DNA of 64,000 nt from JALORV01 sp963707445 (lineage in GTDB: Bacteria > Pseudomonadota > Gammaproteobacteria > Burkholderiales > Burkholderiaceae_F). Numbering within the stretch: the first letter of the stretch is position 1; each line of letters opens with the position of its first letter. The position numbers and the translations under genes are program-made. Positions 19,916-29,290 of the stretch are shown one piece after another. Under the pieces are notes generated by a model. The model was not told where the DNA came from. It ran no database searches and saw nothing but the letters and a program-made list of their open reading frames with translations. Location: contig CAVPPW010000004.1 of assembly GCA_963707445.1 (NCBI GenBank), forward strand, positions 62,001-126,000, given 5' to 3'.

Positions 19916-20311
19916 CTACGGACGCAGGTTTGCGCTCTCGGACCGCGCCGACCATGCCGACCATGCCAGACACGCCCATCCGGCGATGAAGGCGACGCCG
20001 CCGAATGGAGCGACGGCACCGAGCATCCGCGCTCCGGTCAATGCGAGCAGGTACAGACTGCCGCTGAAGAGCACGATGCCTGCCACAAACAGCGCGCCCG
20101 CCGCGGTCGGCGCGCGGCCCGGCCAGCGTGCCGCCGCCCCGGCCGCCGCCAGCAGCGCGAGCGCGTGCACCAGCTGGTAGCGCACGCCGGTCTCGAACAC
20201 GGCGGCCAGATCCGGCGCGACAACGCCGCGCAGCGCATGCGCGCCGAAAGCGCCGGCCGCGACCCCGACGAGCGCGAACACCGAACCCAGCACGAAGAAA
20301 ATACGTTCCAT
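19916..20311 (-). CDS. DUF423 family membrane protein
   Basis: The 131-residue protein has four predicted helices and the DUF423 (YgdD-like) layout: MERIFFVLGSVFALVGVAAG, then GAFGAHALRG, GVRYQLVHALALL and a final MLGAVAPFGGVAFIAGW. Molecular function is unknown for the family. The ATG at 20311 matches the family start and has a weak GAGG-like ribosome site. The open frame upstream is rejected because it overlaps the promoter region of the divergent hydrolase gene. It is first in the DUF423-EamA-qor operon. Confidence 0.85.
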   Translation of the reverse strand: MERIFFVLGSVFALVGVAAGAFGAHALRGVVAPDLAAVFETGVRYQLVHALALLAAAGAAARWPGRAPTAAGALFVAGIVLFSGSLYLLALTGARMLGAVAPFGGVAFIAGWACLAWSAWSARSESANLRP

Positions 20312-20406
20312 CGCAGCCTCCTGAACGAGGCCGATTCTGCCCGTGCGACGCGGGGGCTCGACTGCGGCGACGTTGTTATGCTGCGCGCCGCCTGACGACC
20401 GACACG

Positions 20407-21872
20407 ATGCGCCTGCCACTGCTGATCATCGCGATCGCGCTTGCACTCTGTGCGTGCCGGCCGGGCAGCCCGCGCGCCGATGGTCTCGAGCCGTGTCGGC
20501 TGCCGGGCATCGAGCGCGAGATCCGCTGCGGCACCGTGTCGGTGCCGGAAGACCCGGACGCGGCAGGCGGGTCGAATATCGATGTCGCATTCGCCGTCGT
20601 GCCGGCCGTCGCGCGCAACGCCAGCGCCGATCCGATCTTCGTGTTCGCCGGCGGCCCGGGCCAGGCCGCGAGCCAGGTGATCGGCATGACGATGCCGGTG
20701 TTCGCAGAACTCAACGCGCGGCGCGACCTCGTGTTCATCGATCAGCGCGGCACCGGACGTTCTCATCGGCTCGACTGCCCCGACAGCGACGCCACGCTCG
20801 CCGGCAGGCTCGACCCGAAGCAGCAACTCGATGACCTGAAGCGCTGTCTGCGTTCGCTGCGCAGCGACACCCGCCAGTACGCCACGTGGATCGCCGTGCG
20901 CGACTTTGATGCGGTCCGACAGCGCCTCGGCGCCGAGCGCGTCAACCTGTGGGGGGCGTCGTACGGAACGCGTGCCGCGCTCGAATACCTGCGACAGTTC
21001 CCGCAGCATGTCCGCACGGTCGTCCTCGACGGGCCGGCGCCGCCCGACATGGTGCTGCCGCTCGCGTTTGCGATCGATGCCGACGCCGCGCTGTCGCGGC
21101 TGGTCGCCGCATGCAGCGCCGATGTGCGCTGCAAATCGCGCTATCCGGACTTCGAAACGCGCATCGACGCACTCGTCGACCGCGCCCGCGCCGGCTATGA
21201 CATCAGCGTGAACGATCCGGTGACCGGGCGGCCCCAGCCGCTACATGTGGACACCGCGATGATCGCCTCGCTGCTGCGCGTACCGTTGTATGTGCCGAGC
21301 CTCGCCGCGATGCTGCCGTACGCGCTCGCCGAGGCCGGCGGTGGCAACTACGGCCCGCTGGTCACTCTGTCGGCGGCGGTCACCGGCCGGGTGCAGGAGA
21401 ACCTCGCGCTCGGCATGCACTTCGCGGTCGTCTGTGCCGAGGACATGCCGCTGCTCGACGGCGGCGGAACGAATGCTGCCACCTCAAAGACGCGCTTCGG
21501 CACGACCTTCGCCGATCTGTACGCCGAGGCATGCACCAACGTCTCGACACGTCCGGTCCCGGACGCGTTCTACCAGGTGGCTGCGGTCAGAGGTGCCGGT
21601 GCTAATCCTGTCCGGCGGGCTGCGACCCGGCCACCCCACCGCGGCATGGCGCCGCACTGGCTGAGCGGCTCGGCCGCGCGCGCCATGTCGTCGCGCCCCA
21701 TCTGGGCCACGGGATCAGCCCCCATGCCTGCGCGGCACGCCTGATCACGCAGTTCGTGCGCGGCGCCGACGCCGACGCGCTCGACCCGTCATGCCTGGAA
21801 AAGTTGCCGGCGCCGTCCTTCTTCGAACCGGTGGAACTCGCGCAGCCTGCGCCGCCGGCAGTGCCGCGATGA
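20407..21872 (+). CDS. Lipoprotein alpha/beta hydrolase with TAP-like C-terminus, frameshifted
   Basis: The protein is a probable periplasmic lipid-anchored hydrolase or aminopeptidase related to the proline iminopeptidase/TAP group. A lipobox is visible in LLIIAIALALCAC. The oxyanion region is VFAGGPGQAAS, the strand-turn before it is FIDQRGTGRS, and the nucleophile elbow is LWGASYGTRAALEYL with the catalytic Ser. The C-terminal third is frameshifted near 21590 and 21620; the last frame gives PHLGHGISPHACAARLI (probable catalytic His) and CLEKLPAPSFF. The true stop at 21870-21872 overlaps the ATPase start (ATGA), so hydrolase, ATPase and permease form one operon. Confidence 0.8.
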
Positions 21873-22633
21873 TCGAGACGCGTCAGCTCGCGAAGTCGTT
21901 CCTGGCGCGCATCCATGGCGCGCGCACGCTCGTCAACGCGGTCGTCGACGTCGGCTTTGACGCGCCCGACGGCGCGATCACCGCGCTGCTCGGTCCCAAC
22001 GGTGCCGGCAAGACGACGACGCTGCGGATGATCGGCACGTTGGTCAAGCCGGATGCCGGCCGCATCGTTGTCGGCGGCGTCGATGTGAATAACAACCCGC
22101 GCGCTGTGCGCGCATCGATCGGCATGCTGTCGGATGCGCGCGGGCTATACGCACGCCTGACAGCGCGCGAAAACATCATGTACTACAGCGATCTGCGGGG
22201 GATACCGCGGCCGCTCGCCGACCAACGGCTGACAGTGCTGTCCGATCTGCTCGACATGACAGCATTGCTCGACCGTCGCACGGAAGGTTTCAGCACCGGC
22301 GAACGCATGAAGGTCGCGCTCGCGCGCGCACTGATCCACGACCCGCAGCACCTGGTGCTCGACGAACCGACCAGCGGGCTCGACGTGATGTCGACGCGCG
22401 CGTTGCGGCGCCTGCTCGCACACCTGCGGGCGCAGAACAAGTGCATCGTCGTGTCCTCGCACATCATGCCGGAGGTAGAACAGCTCGCCGACCGCATCGT
22501 GATCGTGTCCGGCGGCCGCAGCGTGGCCGCGGGCACCAGCTCCGAGCTGCGTAGACTCGCATCGGCGTCGACGCTCGAGGATGCCTTCGTCGCGCTCGCC
22601 TACGATCGCGCAGCGTCCGGAGCTGCTCAATGA
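21869..22633 (+). CDS. ABC transporter ATP-binding protein (NatA-like)
   Basis: The 254-residue ATPase would drive the ABC-2 permease encoded next. It carries Walker A GPNGAGKTTT, the signature FSTGERMKVALARALIHDP (an STGE variant of LSGGQ), Walker B LVLDEPTSGLD and a switch His in VVSSHIMPE. The group is typified by NatA sodium exporters and multidrug exporters; the cargo is not predictable. MIETRQLAKSF at 21869 is chosen because the upstream extension is the hydrolase reading frame region. Its stop overlaps the permease start as ATGA. Confidence 0.9.
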   Translation: MIETRQLAKSFLARIHGARTLVNAVVDVGFDAPDGAITALLGPNGAGKTTTLRMIGTLVKPDAGRIVVGGVDVNNNPRAVRASIGMLSDARGLYARLTARENIMYYSDLRGIPRPLADQRLTVLSDLLDMTALLDRRTEGFSTGERMKVALARALIHDPQHLVLDEPTSGLDVMSTRALRRLLAHLRAQNKCIVVSSHIMPEVEQLADRIVIVSGGRSVAAGTSSELRRLASASTLEDAFVALAYDRAASGAAQ

Positions 22634-23802
22634 AGGCCGCGGCGGTCGTCTTCGGCAAGGAACTGAAGGACGCGCTGCGCGACCGCCGTACGTGGATCGT
22701 CGTGCTGGTGAGCTCGCTGCTCGCCGGGCCCGTGTCGCTGCTGCTGATCGCGAGCTTCGTGTCGAGCGCCGAGGAAAGCGCGGCGCGGCGCGAGGTCATC
22801 GTCGCCAACCTTGCGGCCGCGCCGGCATTGGTCAACTTCCTCGAGCGCAACGGCGCGCAGGTGCGCGCCGCGCCTGAGGATTACCTCGAGCAACTGCGCT
22901 CCGGCGAACTGCAGAACGCGGTGATCGTGATACCGGATGACTTCGGCCGCCGGCTGGCCAGCGGCGAATCGATACGCCTCGATGTCGTCTTCGACGAAAG
23001 AGCGAGCCGTGCGCAGACGGCGGTGCGCACGACCATGGCGCTGCTGCAGGGCTTCAACCGTGAACTCGGGTCGCAGCGGCTGCTGGCGCGCGGCGTCGCG
23101 CCGCAGCTGCTGCAGCCGCTGCAGATCGAGGAGATCAATCTTGCCGGCAGCCGTGCACGCGGCGCGCAGCTGTTGTTCCTCGTGCCATGGCTGGCGCTGA
23201 TAGGTGCGGTGGTCGGCGCGATCAGCGTTGCCATCGACGTCACTGCAGGCGAGCGCGAGCGCGGCTCGCTCGAGCCGCTGCTGATGAATCCGGTGTCGAC
23301 ACGGTCGATCGTTCTCGGAAAATGGGGCGTGGCGGCGACGTGTTCGGCGGCGGTGGTCGTGCTCACGCTCGCCGGATTCAGCGTGGCGATGCAGTTCGTG
23401 CGCAGCGAGAACCTCGCCGCGCTGATGCAGTTCGGCGCTCCCGAAGTGCTGCTGTTCCTGCTGCTGCTGCTGCCATTTTCGGCGATGGTGGCCGCGCTCA
23501 ACATGCTGGCGGCCACCTACGGCCGCAGCCACAAGGAAGCTCAGACCTACGCGAGCTACATCACGATGGTGGTCAATTTCGTGCCGATCATCCCGCTGTT
23601 TTTGACGATCCGCGATGCGCCGTGGCAGCTGCTCGTTCCCGCGCTCGGGCAGCAGACGGTGCTGATGCGTGCGTTGCGCGGTGAAGCGGTGGGCATGGCC
23701 GACTTGGTCGTGCCGTCGGCCATCGCATTGGGGCTGACCGCGGCCGCGCTGGTGCTGCAGGCACGATTGCTGCGCAACGAGCGCATCGTGTTCTCCCGCT
23801 AA
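22630..23802 (+). CDS. ABC-2 type transporter permease (NatB-like)
   Basis: The 390-residue membrane protein has one N-terminal helix (IVVLVSSLLAGPVSLLLIAS), a large periplasmic domain (~40-180), then about five helices, the usual layout of NatB/YhaP-type ABC-2 permeases. The loop AGERERGSLEPLLMNPVST is the conserved ERE motif of these permeases. It works with the ATPase encoded just upstream, and the lipoprotein hydrolase ahead of that may act on the same substrate. The frame is intact. Confidence 0.88.
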   Translation: MKAAAVVFGKELKDALRDRRTWIVVLVSSLLAGPVSLLLIASFVSSAEESAARREVIVANLAAAPALVNFLERNGAQVRAAPEDYLEQLRSGELQNAVIVIPDDFGRRLASGESIRLDVVFDERASRAQTAVRTTMALLQGFNRELGSQRLLARGVAPQLLQPLQIEEINLAGSRARGAQLLFLVPWLALIGAVVGAISVAIDVTAGERERGSLEPLLMNPVSTRSIVLGKWGVAATCSAAVVVLTLAGFSVAMQFVRSENLAALMQFGAPEVLLFLLLLLPFSAMVAALNMLAATYGRSHKEAQTYASYITMVVNFVPIIPLFLTIRDAPWQLLVPALGQQTVLMRALRGEAVGMADLVVPSAIALGLTAAALVLQARLLRNERIVFSR

Positions 23803-23893
23803 TGCGGGTGTCAGCGCCGTTCGCGACGATCCACTCGGGGTCCTGCCAGGCCCAAACAGGCGATTTCGGCCGATTTCCGGCGCGTTCGGATGC

Positions 23894-23899
23894 GATAAT
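23894..23899 (+). promoter_or_regulatory. Possible -10 element of the kinase gene
   Basis: GATAAT preceded by TGC reads as an extended -10 element only 9 bases before the ATG at 23909. Transcription would then begin within a few bases of the start codon, giving a nearly leaderless message; no Shine-Dalgarno sequence is visible. No good -35 was found. This is a pattern match only. Confidence 0.3.
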
Positions 23900-23908
23900 T
23901 CCGCCCCG

Positions 23909-25320
23909 ATGTCTGAGCCGCTCACAGCCACCGAGCCCCAGGTCGCACCGGGCACCCTGTCCATCCCGGTGCCGCAGACGATCGGGCGCTTCACGATCCT
24001 GAACGAGATCGGCCGGGGTTCGTACGGCGTTGTGTGGGCGGCCCACGATCCGGTCCTCGGCCGCGAGGTGGCGATCAAGATCATCCCGCTCGCGCGCGAG
24101 GCCCAGTTCCGCACTCAGATCGAGGCGAATTTCCTGCGCGAGGCCAAGTCGGCCGGGGCGATGAGCCACCCGAGCATCGTCACGATCTACGACGCGGGCA
24201 AGACCGACACGCTGGCCTACATCGCGATGGAGCGGTTGCACGGCCAGGACCTGCACGAATACCTGTCAGGCGCTAACCGCATGAGCCCGCGCCAGGCGGC
24301 CTCGATGATGATGAGGCTGGCCGACGCGATCCACTACGCCAACAAGCGCGGTCTGGTTCATCGCGACATCAAGCCGTCGAACATCTTTCTGTCGCGCGAC
24401 CTCAAGCCCAAGTTGCTCGATTTCGGCACCGCATTGTCACCGGTACCGGCGGAAGACAAGGACAAGTCGACGCGTCACCTGGTCGGCACGCCGAACTACA
24501 TGTCGCCCGAACAGGCCAAGGGCGAGACCGCTCGACGCGCGCAGCGACATCTTCTCGCTCGGCACGATTCTGTATGAACTGCTCACAGGGCGCCGCGCCT
24601 TCGATGGCCGCACGATCGACGAGACGCTCGAGCAGGTCGTCTCCGCGCACCCGCGCGCGGTCGACAAGATCCGCCCCGAGACACCGCCGCCGCTGGTGGC
24701 GATCGTGCGCAAGGCGATGGAACGCGACCCGGCGCAGCGCTACCAGAAGGCCGCGGACTTCCGCAATGCGCTGGCGGACTTCGTCGACGGCTCGCGTGCC
24801 ACGGTGTCGGAAATCTCGGTCGCCGCGGGGCCGCCGCAGACCGACAATGGCGACCGGCGCATGCCGCTCAAGCTGCTGTTCGGCGCTCTCAGCGTCGTCG
24901 CGGCGGGGCTGCTCCTCTACCTTGCCCTGCGGCCGCAACCCGCACCGCTGCCGCCGCCAGTAATCGAGGCAGTGCCGCAACCCGTTTTGCCGGGCTCCGG
25001 TCGCCGAGGCGCCAGCCGAAAGTTCGACCGCCCCGGTCGACGAGGTCAAGCCCGTAGAGGCCCGGGCGTCGTTTCGCCGTCGCAACGAAAACGTCATCGC
25101 CGCCGTGCCTGTGCGGGACGGCAGCGTGAGCCTGGCGATCGCCCCGTGGGGCGAGGTGTATGTCGACGGTGCGTCACGCGGCGTCTCACCGCCGCTCACT
25201 CACCTTTCGCTGCCACCCGGTGCGCACACGATCGAGATCCGCAACAACACGTCGCCACCATTTTCGGTGCGGGTCGAGCTGAAATCAGGGGAATCGATCG
25301 CCTTGCAGCACCGGTTCTAG
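23909..25320 (+). CDS. Ser/Thr protein kinase with transmembrane helix and PEGA domain, frameshifted
   Basis: The protein is a bacterial Hanks-type kinase. All key residues are present: glycine loop GRGSYGVV (35-42), Lys57 in VAIK, Glu78, catalytic HRDIKPSN (151-158), DFG (171-173) and the GTPNYMSPEQ activation segment. The kinase domain ends near residue 300. It is followed by a membrane helix (LKLLFGALSVVAAGLLLYLAL) and a C-terminal PEGA domain (APWGEVYVDGASRGVSPPLT) that would be periplasmic. Frameshifts near 24530 and 25005 split the frame, but the halves match in order. A tandem paralogue, itself catalytically dead, and a TssQ-like lipoprotein follow. Related kinases are known from type VI secretion loci, so regulation of secretion or the envelope is plausible. 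Confidence 0.85.
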
Positions 25321-25499
25321 CCGACTCTGTGGTCGCGACATCTGACCGCCCGACGGAAGCGCCTGATTCCACCCCTTTTCCGACTTTCCGCCGGTTGAGT
25401 GCGCTGCGTTGATCCGCTAGCCTCGCACCGAAATCACTCGGACCGCAGACGCAGGCCGTGCGCGCGCCATTTTCCGCGCCTCCTGCCGACCGCAGGCTG

Positions 25500-26981
25500 A
25501 TGCCCCACACCGCCGCCAAGCCGCACCCCGCGCCACCGAACGTCAAGATGGTCGGCCGCTATTCCGTGCTGCGGGAACTGCGGCGCGATCGCTACACCAC
25601 CGTATATCTCGCGTTCGACCCGGTCCTCGCGCGCGAGCTCATCGTCAAGGCGGTGCAGCTGCACCCGTCGCAGGGTGGTGACCGCGCAGCGCACGAGCGG
25701 ATAGAACAGGCCTTCATGCGCCAGGCCCAGGCGGCCGGACGGCTGCATCATCCGCACATCGTCACCGTTTTCGATGCCGGCCACGTCAACCGCATCGGTT
25801 ACATCGCGCTTGAAAAGGTCGACGGCAAGCTGCTCGAGGAATTGCTGAACGAAGGCTACCGGCCGGGATTCCTGCAGGCTGCCGACATCGTCGCCCGCGT
25901 CGCCGATGCCGTGGAATTCGCGCATTCGAAAGCCGTTCCGCACGGGCATCTGTCGCCGTCGCGCATCTACCTGCAGGGGCCGGAGCGGACGCCGAAGGTC
26001 ATGGGTTTCGGTGGCTGGATCGACAGCGGCATGACCGGCGACTTCGAACTGCAGGGCACCGACCGCATGCTGCCCTTCTTCGGCGACGAGCTCGCCGGCG
26101 AAGCGCGGCGCAAGGACGTGCGTGCGCTCGGTGCGCTGCTGTATCTGCTGCTTACCGGCTCCAGGCCGGAGGTGAAGACACTGCGGCCGCAGGGCAAGAA
26201 GACCGAAAGTCCGATCCTGCAGCTGCGCCCGACTGCACCGCTCGGTCTGGCCGAGATCGCCGAGCAGGCGCTCGAGCTCGGCGGCTCGCGGGTCTTCAGC
26301 ACGGCGGCCCACGTCCGCAATGCGCTGACGACGTTTCTGTGGGGCAATCGAGGTGAGCTGCCGCTGCCGAATTCAGCGACGATCACCGGCATGCCCGCAC
26401 GCATGGCAGTGGTGCCCAAGCCGGCCGCGACGATGACCGTCGCCACGCTCGCCACGCCGGTCGCCGCGCGTCCGATCGCCGATCGCCGCTCCTGGCGTAC
26501 CCACGGCGTGGCCGCCGCCGTCGCACTCGTCGCGCTGGCGGCGCTCGCCGCCGTCTGGATGCGCGGCTCGGCCCTGGCCACACCGAACGTCGCGTCTGCG
26601 CCGCCGATGCCGCCGCGGCCGGCCGCCGTAGCGACAGCCGCAGCCCCGCCCGTTGTTTCCGCGATCGCAACAGCACCCGTATCCGCGGCGACGCCCGGCG
26701 AAACCGGCCCGGCGTCGGCGGCGCGCGTCGCTCAGCGCGATGCGACGGCGCGACCGGCGGTTGCAGCCGCGGCTCAAGGCATCGTCGCGCTCGCGGTCGC
26801 CCCGTGGGGCACGGTGTATGTCAACGGCGACGCACGCGGCACGACGCCGCCGTTGACGCAACTGATGCTGCCGGCCGGGCGGTATACGATCGAAATCCGC
26901 AACGGCGAACAGGCACCCTATGTGACACAGGTGGACGTCTCGCCGGAGCGCCCACAACAGATCCGCCATCGCTTCCAGTGA
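25500..26981 (+). CDS. Pseudokinase with transmembrane helix and C-terminal PEGA domain
   Basis: The protein is a 493-residue tandem paralogue of the preceding kinase with the same domain order: kinase fold (~18-285), Ala-rich linker, one membrane helix (~328-350) and a PEGA domain (APWGTVYVNGDARGTTPPLT). The catalytic machinery is lost. The glycine loop reads LRRDRYTTVYL, the HRDxKxxN motif reads HGHLSPSR (148-155), and DFG reads GFG (169-171); only the ATP-anchoring Lys50 is kept. It probably acts as a binding partner or allosteric regulator of the active kinase. The frame is intact, which argues that the losses are real and selected. A GTG start at 25458 is also possible. Its stop overlaps the lipoprotein start (GTGA). 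Confidence 0.85.
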   Translation: MPHTAAKPHPAPPNVKMVGRYSVLRELRRDRYTTVYLAFDPVLARELIVKAVQLHPSQGGDRAAHERIEQAFMRQAQAAGRLHHPHIVTVFDAGHVNRIGYIALEKVDGKLLEELLNEGYRPGFLQAADIVARVADAVEFAHSKAVPHGHLSPSRIYLQGPERTPKVMGFGGWIDSGMTGDFELQGTDRMLPFFGDELAGEARRKDVRALGALLYLLLTGSRPEVKTLRPQGKKTESPILQLRPTAPLGLAEIAEQALELGGSRVFSTAAHVRNALTTFLWGNRGELPLPNSATITGMPARMAVVPKPAATMTVATLATPVAARPIADRRSWRTHGVAAAVALVALAALAAVWMRGSALATPNVASAPPMPPRPAAVATAAAPPVVSAIATAPVSAATPGETGPASAARVAQRDATARPAVAAAAQGIVALAVAPWGTVYVNGDARGTTPPLTQLMLPAGRYTIEIRNGEQAPYVTQVDVSPERPQQIRHRFQ

Positions 26982-27436
26982 AGTCGCGCAGCCGTCCACC
27001 AGCATGGACAAGCGCTAGTGCGCTGGTCGCGGTCTCGCTCAGCGGCTGCGCGGCATTCGCACCGCCACCGCCGCCACCGCCGCCACCGCCGCCGATCAGC
27101 ATCGCGCGCCTGTACGAACAGCCCGCCGAGCGAGCCTTCGTCAACGGACTGCGTTTCTACGAAGAGGGCCAGTACGAGCGCGCCGAGGCCCTGCTGAAGC
27201 GCGCGCTCGCCGACGGGCTGAAGAACAGCCACGACATCGCAGTCGCGCAGAAGCATCTCGCTTTCATCGCCTGCGCATACAACCGGCCGGGCGACTGCGA
27301 GCAGGCGTTCCGCGCGGCCTTCTCTGCCGACGCGGGCTTCAGGCTGACCGACGCCGAACTTGGTCATCCGCTCTGGGGTCCGGTGTACAAGCGCGTTGCC
27401 GCCGAGCAGCCGTCGAACCGAGCATCGCCGAAGTAG
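26978..27436 (+). CDS. TssQ-like TPR lipoprotein
   Basis: The 152-residue lipoprotein has the lipobox LSGC (acylated Cys24), followed by a run of 11 prolines and a helical TPR-like domain (AFVNGLRFYEEGQYERAEAL, then KNSHDIAVAQKHLAFIAC). It ends with the motif LGHPLWGPVYKRVA, which I associate with TssQ, a lipoprotein accessory of type VI secretion systems in betaproteobacteria. That assignment rests on memory of the family. The GTG start at 26978 overlaps the stop of the pseudokinase gene, so it belongs to the kinase operon. No tss core genes occur in this window. Confidence 0.65.
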   Translation: MKSRSRPPAWTSASALVAVSLSGCAAFAPPPPPPPPPPPISIARLYEQPAERAFVNGLRFYEEGQYERAEALLKRALADGLKNSHDIAVAQKHLAFIACAYNRPGDCEQAFRAAFSADAGFRLTDAELGHPLWGPVYKRVAAEQPSNRASPK

Positions 27437-27565
27437 TCGATCGACGGTCTCGACGCAACGCGCGAGAGCCGGCGCATCCTGACCGGCTGGGCTCAGCGGC
27501 CCGGCGGAGTTCGCGCCGCAAGCGAAGAATCGGCGCGGCGCCGCGCTTCGACGGAGCGCAAGACC

Positions 27566-29173
27566 TCAGTCGGCCGCGGCCTGCGCCGATGCCGGCTTCG
27601 GGCGTCGCAGCCATCCGACGAGAGCGGCCATCGGCAAGGCCGATCGCGCACGGTACGCGCTGGTCCACAAACCGCCGTGGCAGGCGTTATCCATGAAGAG
27701 CTCGAACGGATGCACGAGCGGACGCGCCGGGTTCGCTGCCGTTTCCTCGGCGCGCAGATCGTGCACCCACAGCGCCGCCATGATGGCGGTCGTCGTTGCC
27801 GGCTCGAAGACCTCGATGCCGAACGTATCGGCGCCAGCGAAGCCGGCCGCGAACGCAGGGTTCTTGAGTACCGAAGCAGTGCTCGTCGACGGCGCGATGT
27901 TGAGGCAGACGCGATGTCCCGCCTCGCGCGCCAGCAGCGCACGCCACTGCTGCAGGCGCTTGGCCAGCGCGTAATTCGGGCCCTGCTCGACGATCAGACT
28001 GTCGATCAGGCCGTACGCGAATCCCTCCGCGGATTGCTCGACCCCGTCGACATTCGGATGGAACAGGCGATCGCCGGACGCCAGCCGCAATGGCGCCTGC
28101 CATGCGCGCTGCATCGCCGGCCGTTGCGCGAATGCTGCCTGCGCGCGTCGCGCGGTGTCCGCCGGCACGGCAAAGACGTCGGTCGGCGTGGCCATCCAGG
28201 CCATCGATGTGCGCGGATCGCGCGCGGCAGCGGCGCTCTGAACCATGTCCATCGCCAGCGACAGCCGGACATGGCGCTCGCCGTCCAGGTAGCCCAGCGC
28301 CGCAACGTCGAGCGGGCCGTTCTGGGCGCAGACCCACGCCGCCACCTGCGGTGTCTCGGTCAGCAGGTCGACGCCGGCCTCGGCCAGCCATGGCGCGCCG
28401 TCGCCCGGTGAAGCGGGCCGTCGCACCGGCGCCACGAGAATGCCGTTGCCGTCCGCGACGGTCGCAGCGATGCGTCGCCAGACGGGCTCGGCTGGAATAT
28501 CCACCGCCACGATACGGGCGCGCCAGCGTGCGAGCCAGCGCAACGGTCCAGCCTCGCTCCCGGCACCGAGCAGCACCGTCGTGCGATCGGAGAGATCGAA
28601 CCATTCGGGAGTCTTCAGGCAACGATGCAAGGCCGCCGCTGCGCTCGACTCGATGATTCCGCGCGCGAGCCAGTCGTCGATCTGTGCCGCCAGCGCCGAC
28701 CCCTTCAGAGCGCTGCCGCGATACGGCACCTCCCACGCGGTCGGCCGCGCTGCGCCACGCCCGTGCAACGTTGCGGAGTGCAGCGGTGCCACGGTCGAGG
28801 CGAGTGCCTCGCGCAGCGAACAGGGGCCGGTCTCGCCCTCCCATTGCAGTGATTCCCACGCCGTTTCCAGACCGGCACGCGCGCTCGCGATCGCAGCTTG
28901 CGACGAGCGCATGCCGTCGGAAACAAGGCGACGAAAATGGTGCGGATAGGCATGTCGCCAGCGCCGCTCGCTGCGCGCGTCATCGGCGTGGCTGGCATCG
29001 ACTGCGGCGAGCGCGGCTGCAACGATCCGCGTTCCCGCCTGCCGCGAGCTGGCACTTCCATCTGGCGCGCGCGGGAACGTGATGCCGTGGGCCGGACGCT
29101 CAGCTGCGATGCCTTCTGGACGGTGCGCGGTCATCGTTGACGTCCCCGCTGGCATGGCCGCGATCGCGACCAT
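27566..29173 (-). CDS. Conserved-looking protein of unknown function with Rossmann-like motif
   Basis: I do not recognise this 535-residue protein. Its frame is intact and its composition is that of a soluble globular protein with no signal peptide. A glycine-rich turn TTVLLGAGSEAGPLRWLA followed ~15 residues later by IVAVDIPAEP looks like the start of a nucleotide- or SAM-binding Rossmann fold. Other stretches that look conserved are GFAYGLIDSLIVEQGPNYAL, NIAPSTSTASVLKN and FMDNACHGGLWTSAYR, the last containing Cys and His. The start may be 29134 (MTAHRPEG) instead of 29173. It converges with the kinase operon and lies upstream of no obvious partner, 117 bp from the AAA+ gene. Confidence 0.6.
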   Translation of the reverse strand: MVAIAAMPAGTSTMTAHRPEGIAAERPAHGITFPRAPDGSASSRQAGTRIVAAALAAVDASHADDARSERRWRHAYPHHFRRLVSDGMRSSQAAIASARAGLETAWESLQWEGETGPCSLREALASTVAPLHSATLHGRGAARPTAWEVPYRGSALKGSALAAQIDDWLARGIIESSAAAALHRCLKTPEWFDLSDRTTVLLGAGSEAGPLRWLARWRARIVAVDIPAEPVWRRIAATVADGNGILVAPVRRPASPGDGAPWLAEAGVDLLTETPQVAAWVCAQNGPLDVAALGYLDGERHVRLSLAMDMVQSAAAARDPRTSMAWMATPTDVFAVPADTARRAQAAFAQRPAMQRAWQAPLRLASGDRLFHPNVDGVEQSAEGFAYGLIDSLIVEQGPNYALAKRLQQWRALLAREAGHRVCLNIAPSTSTASVLKNPAFAAGFAGADTFGIEVFEPATTTAIMAALWVHDLRAEETAANPARPLVHPFELFMDNACHGGLWTSAYRARSALPMAALVGWLRRPKPASAQAAAD

Positions 29174-29290
29174 CGTCGCTGCGATTCAGCGGATGCGTTC
29201 ATCCGCGAGCCCAGTATCGTAGCCCCGCGGCCGAAGGGCCGGCGAGCGCCGCCCTAGGCGGCTGGCGGATTGGCAGAAGCCCGCGAGTCG

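Noticed and set aside
27060..27094. CCG/CCA repeat as a microsatellite or CRISPR-like array
   Set aside because: It encodes the 11-proline spacer of the TssQ-like lipoprotein and has no spacers or repeat structure beyond the codons.
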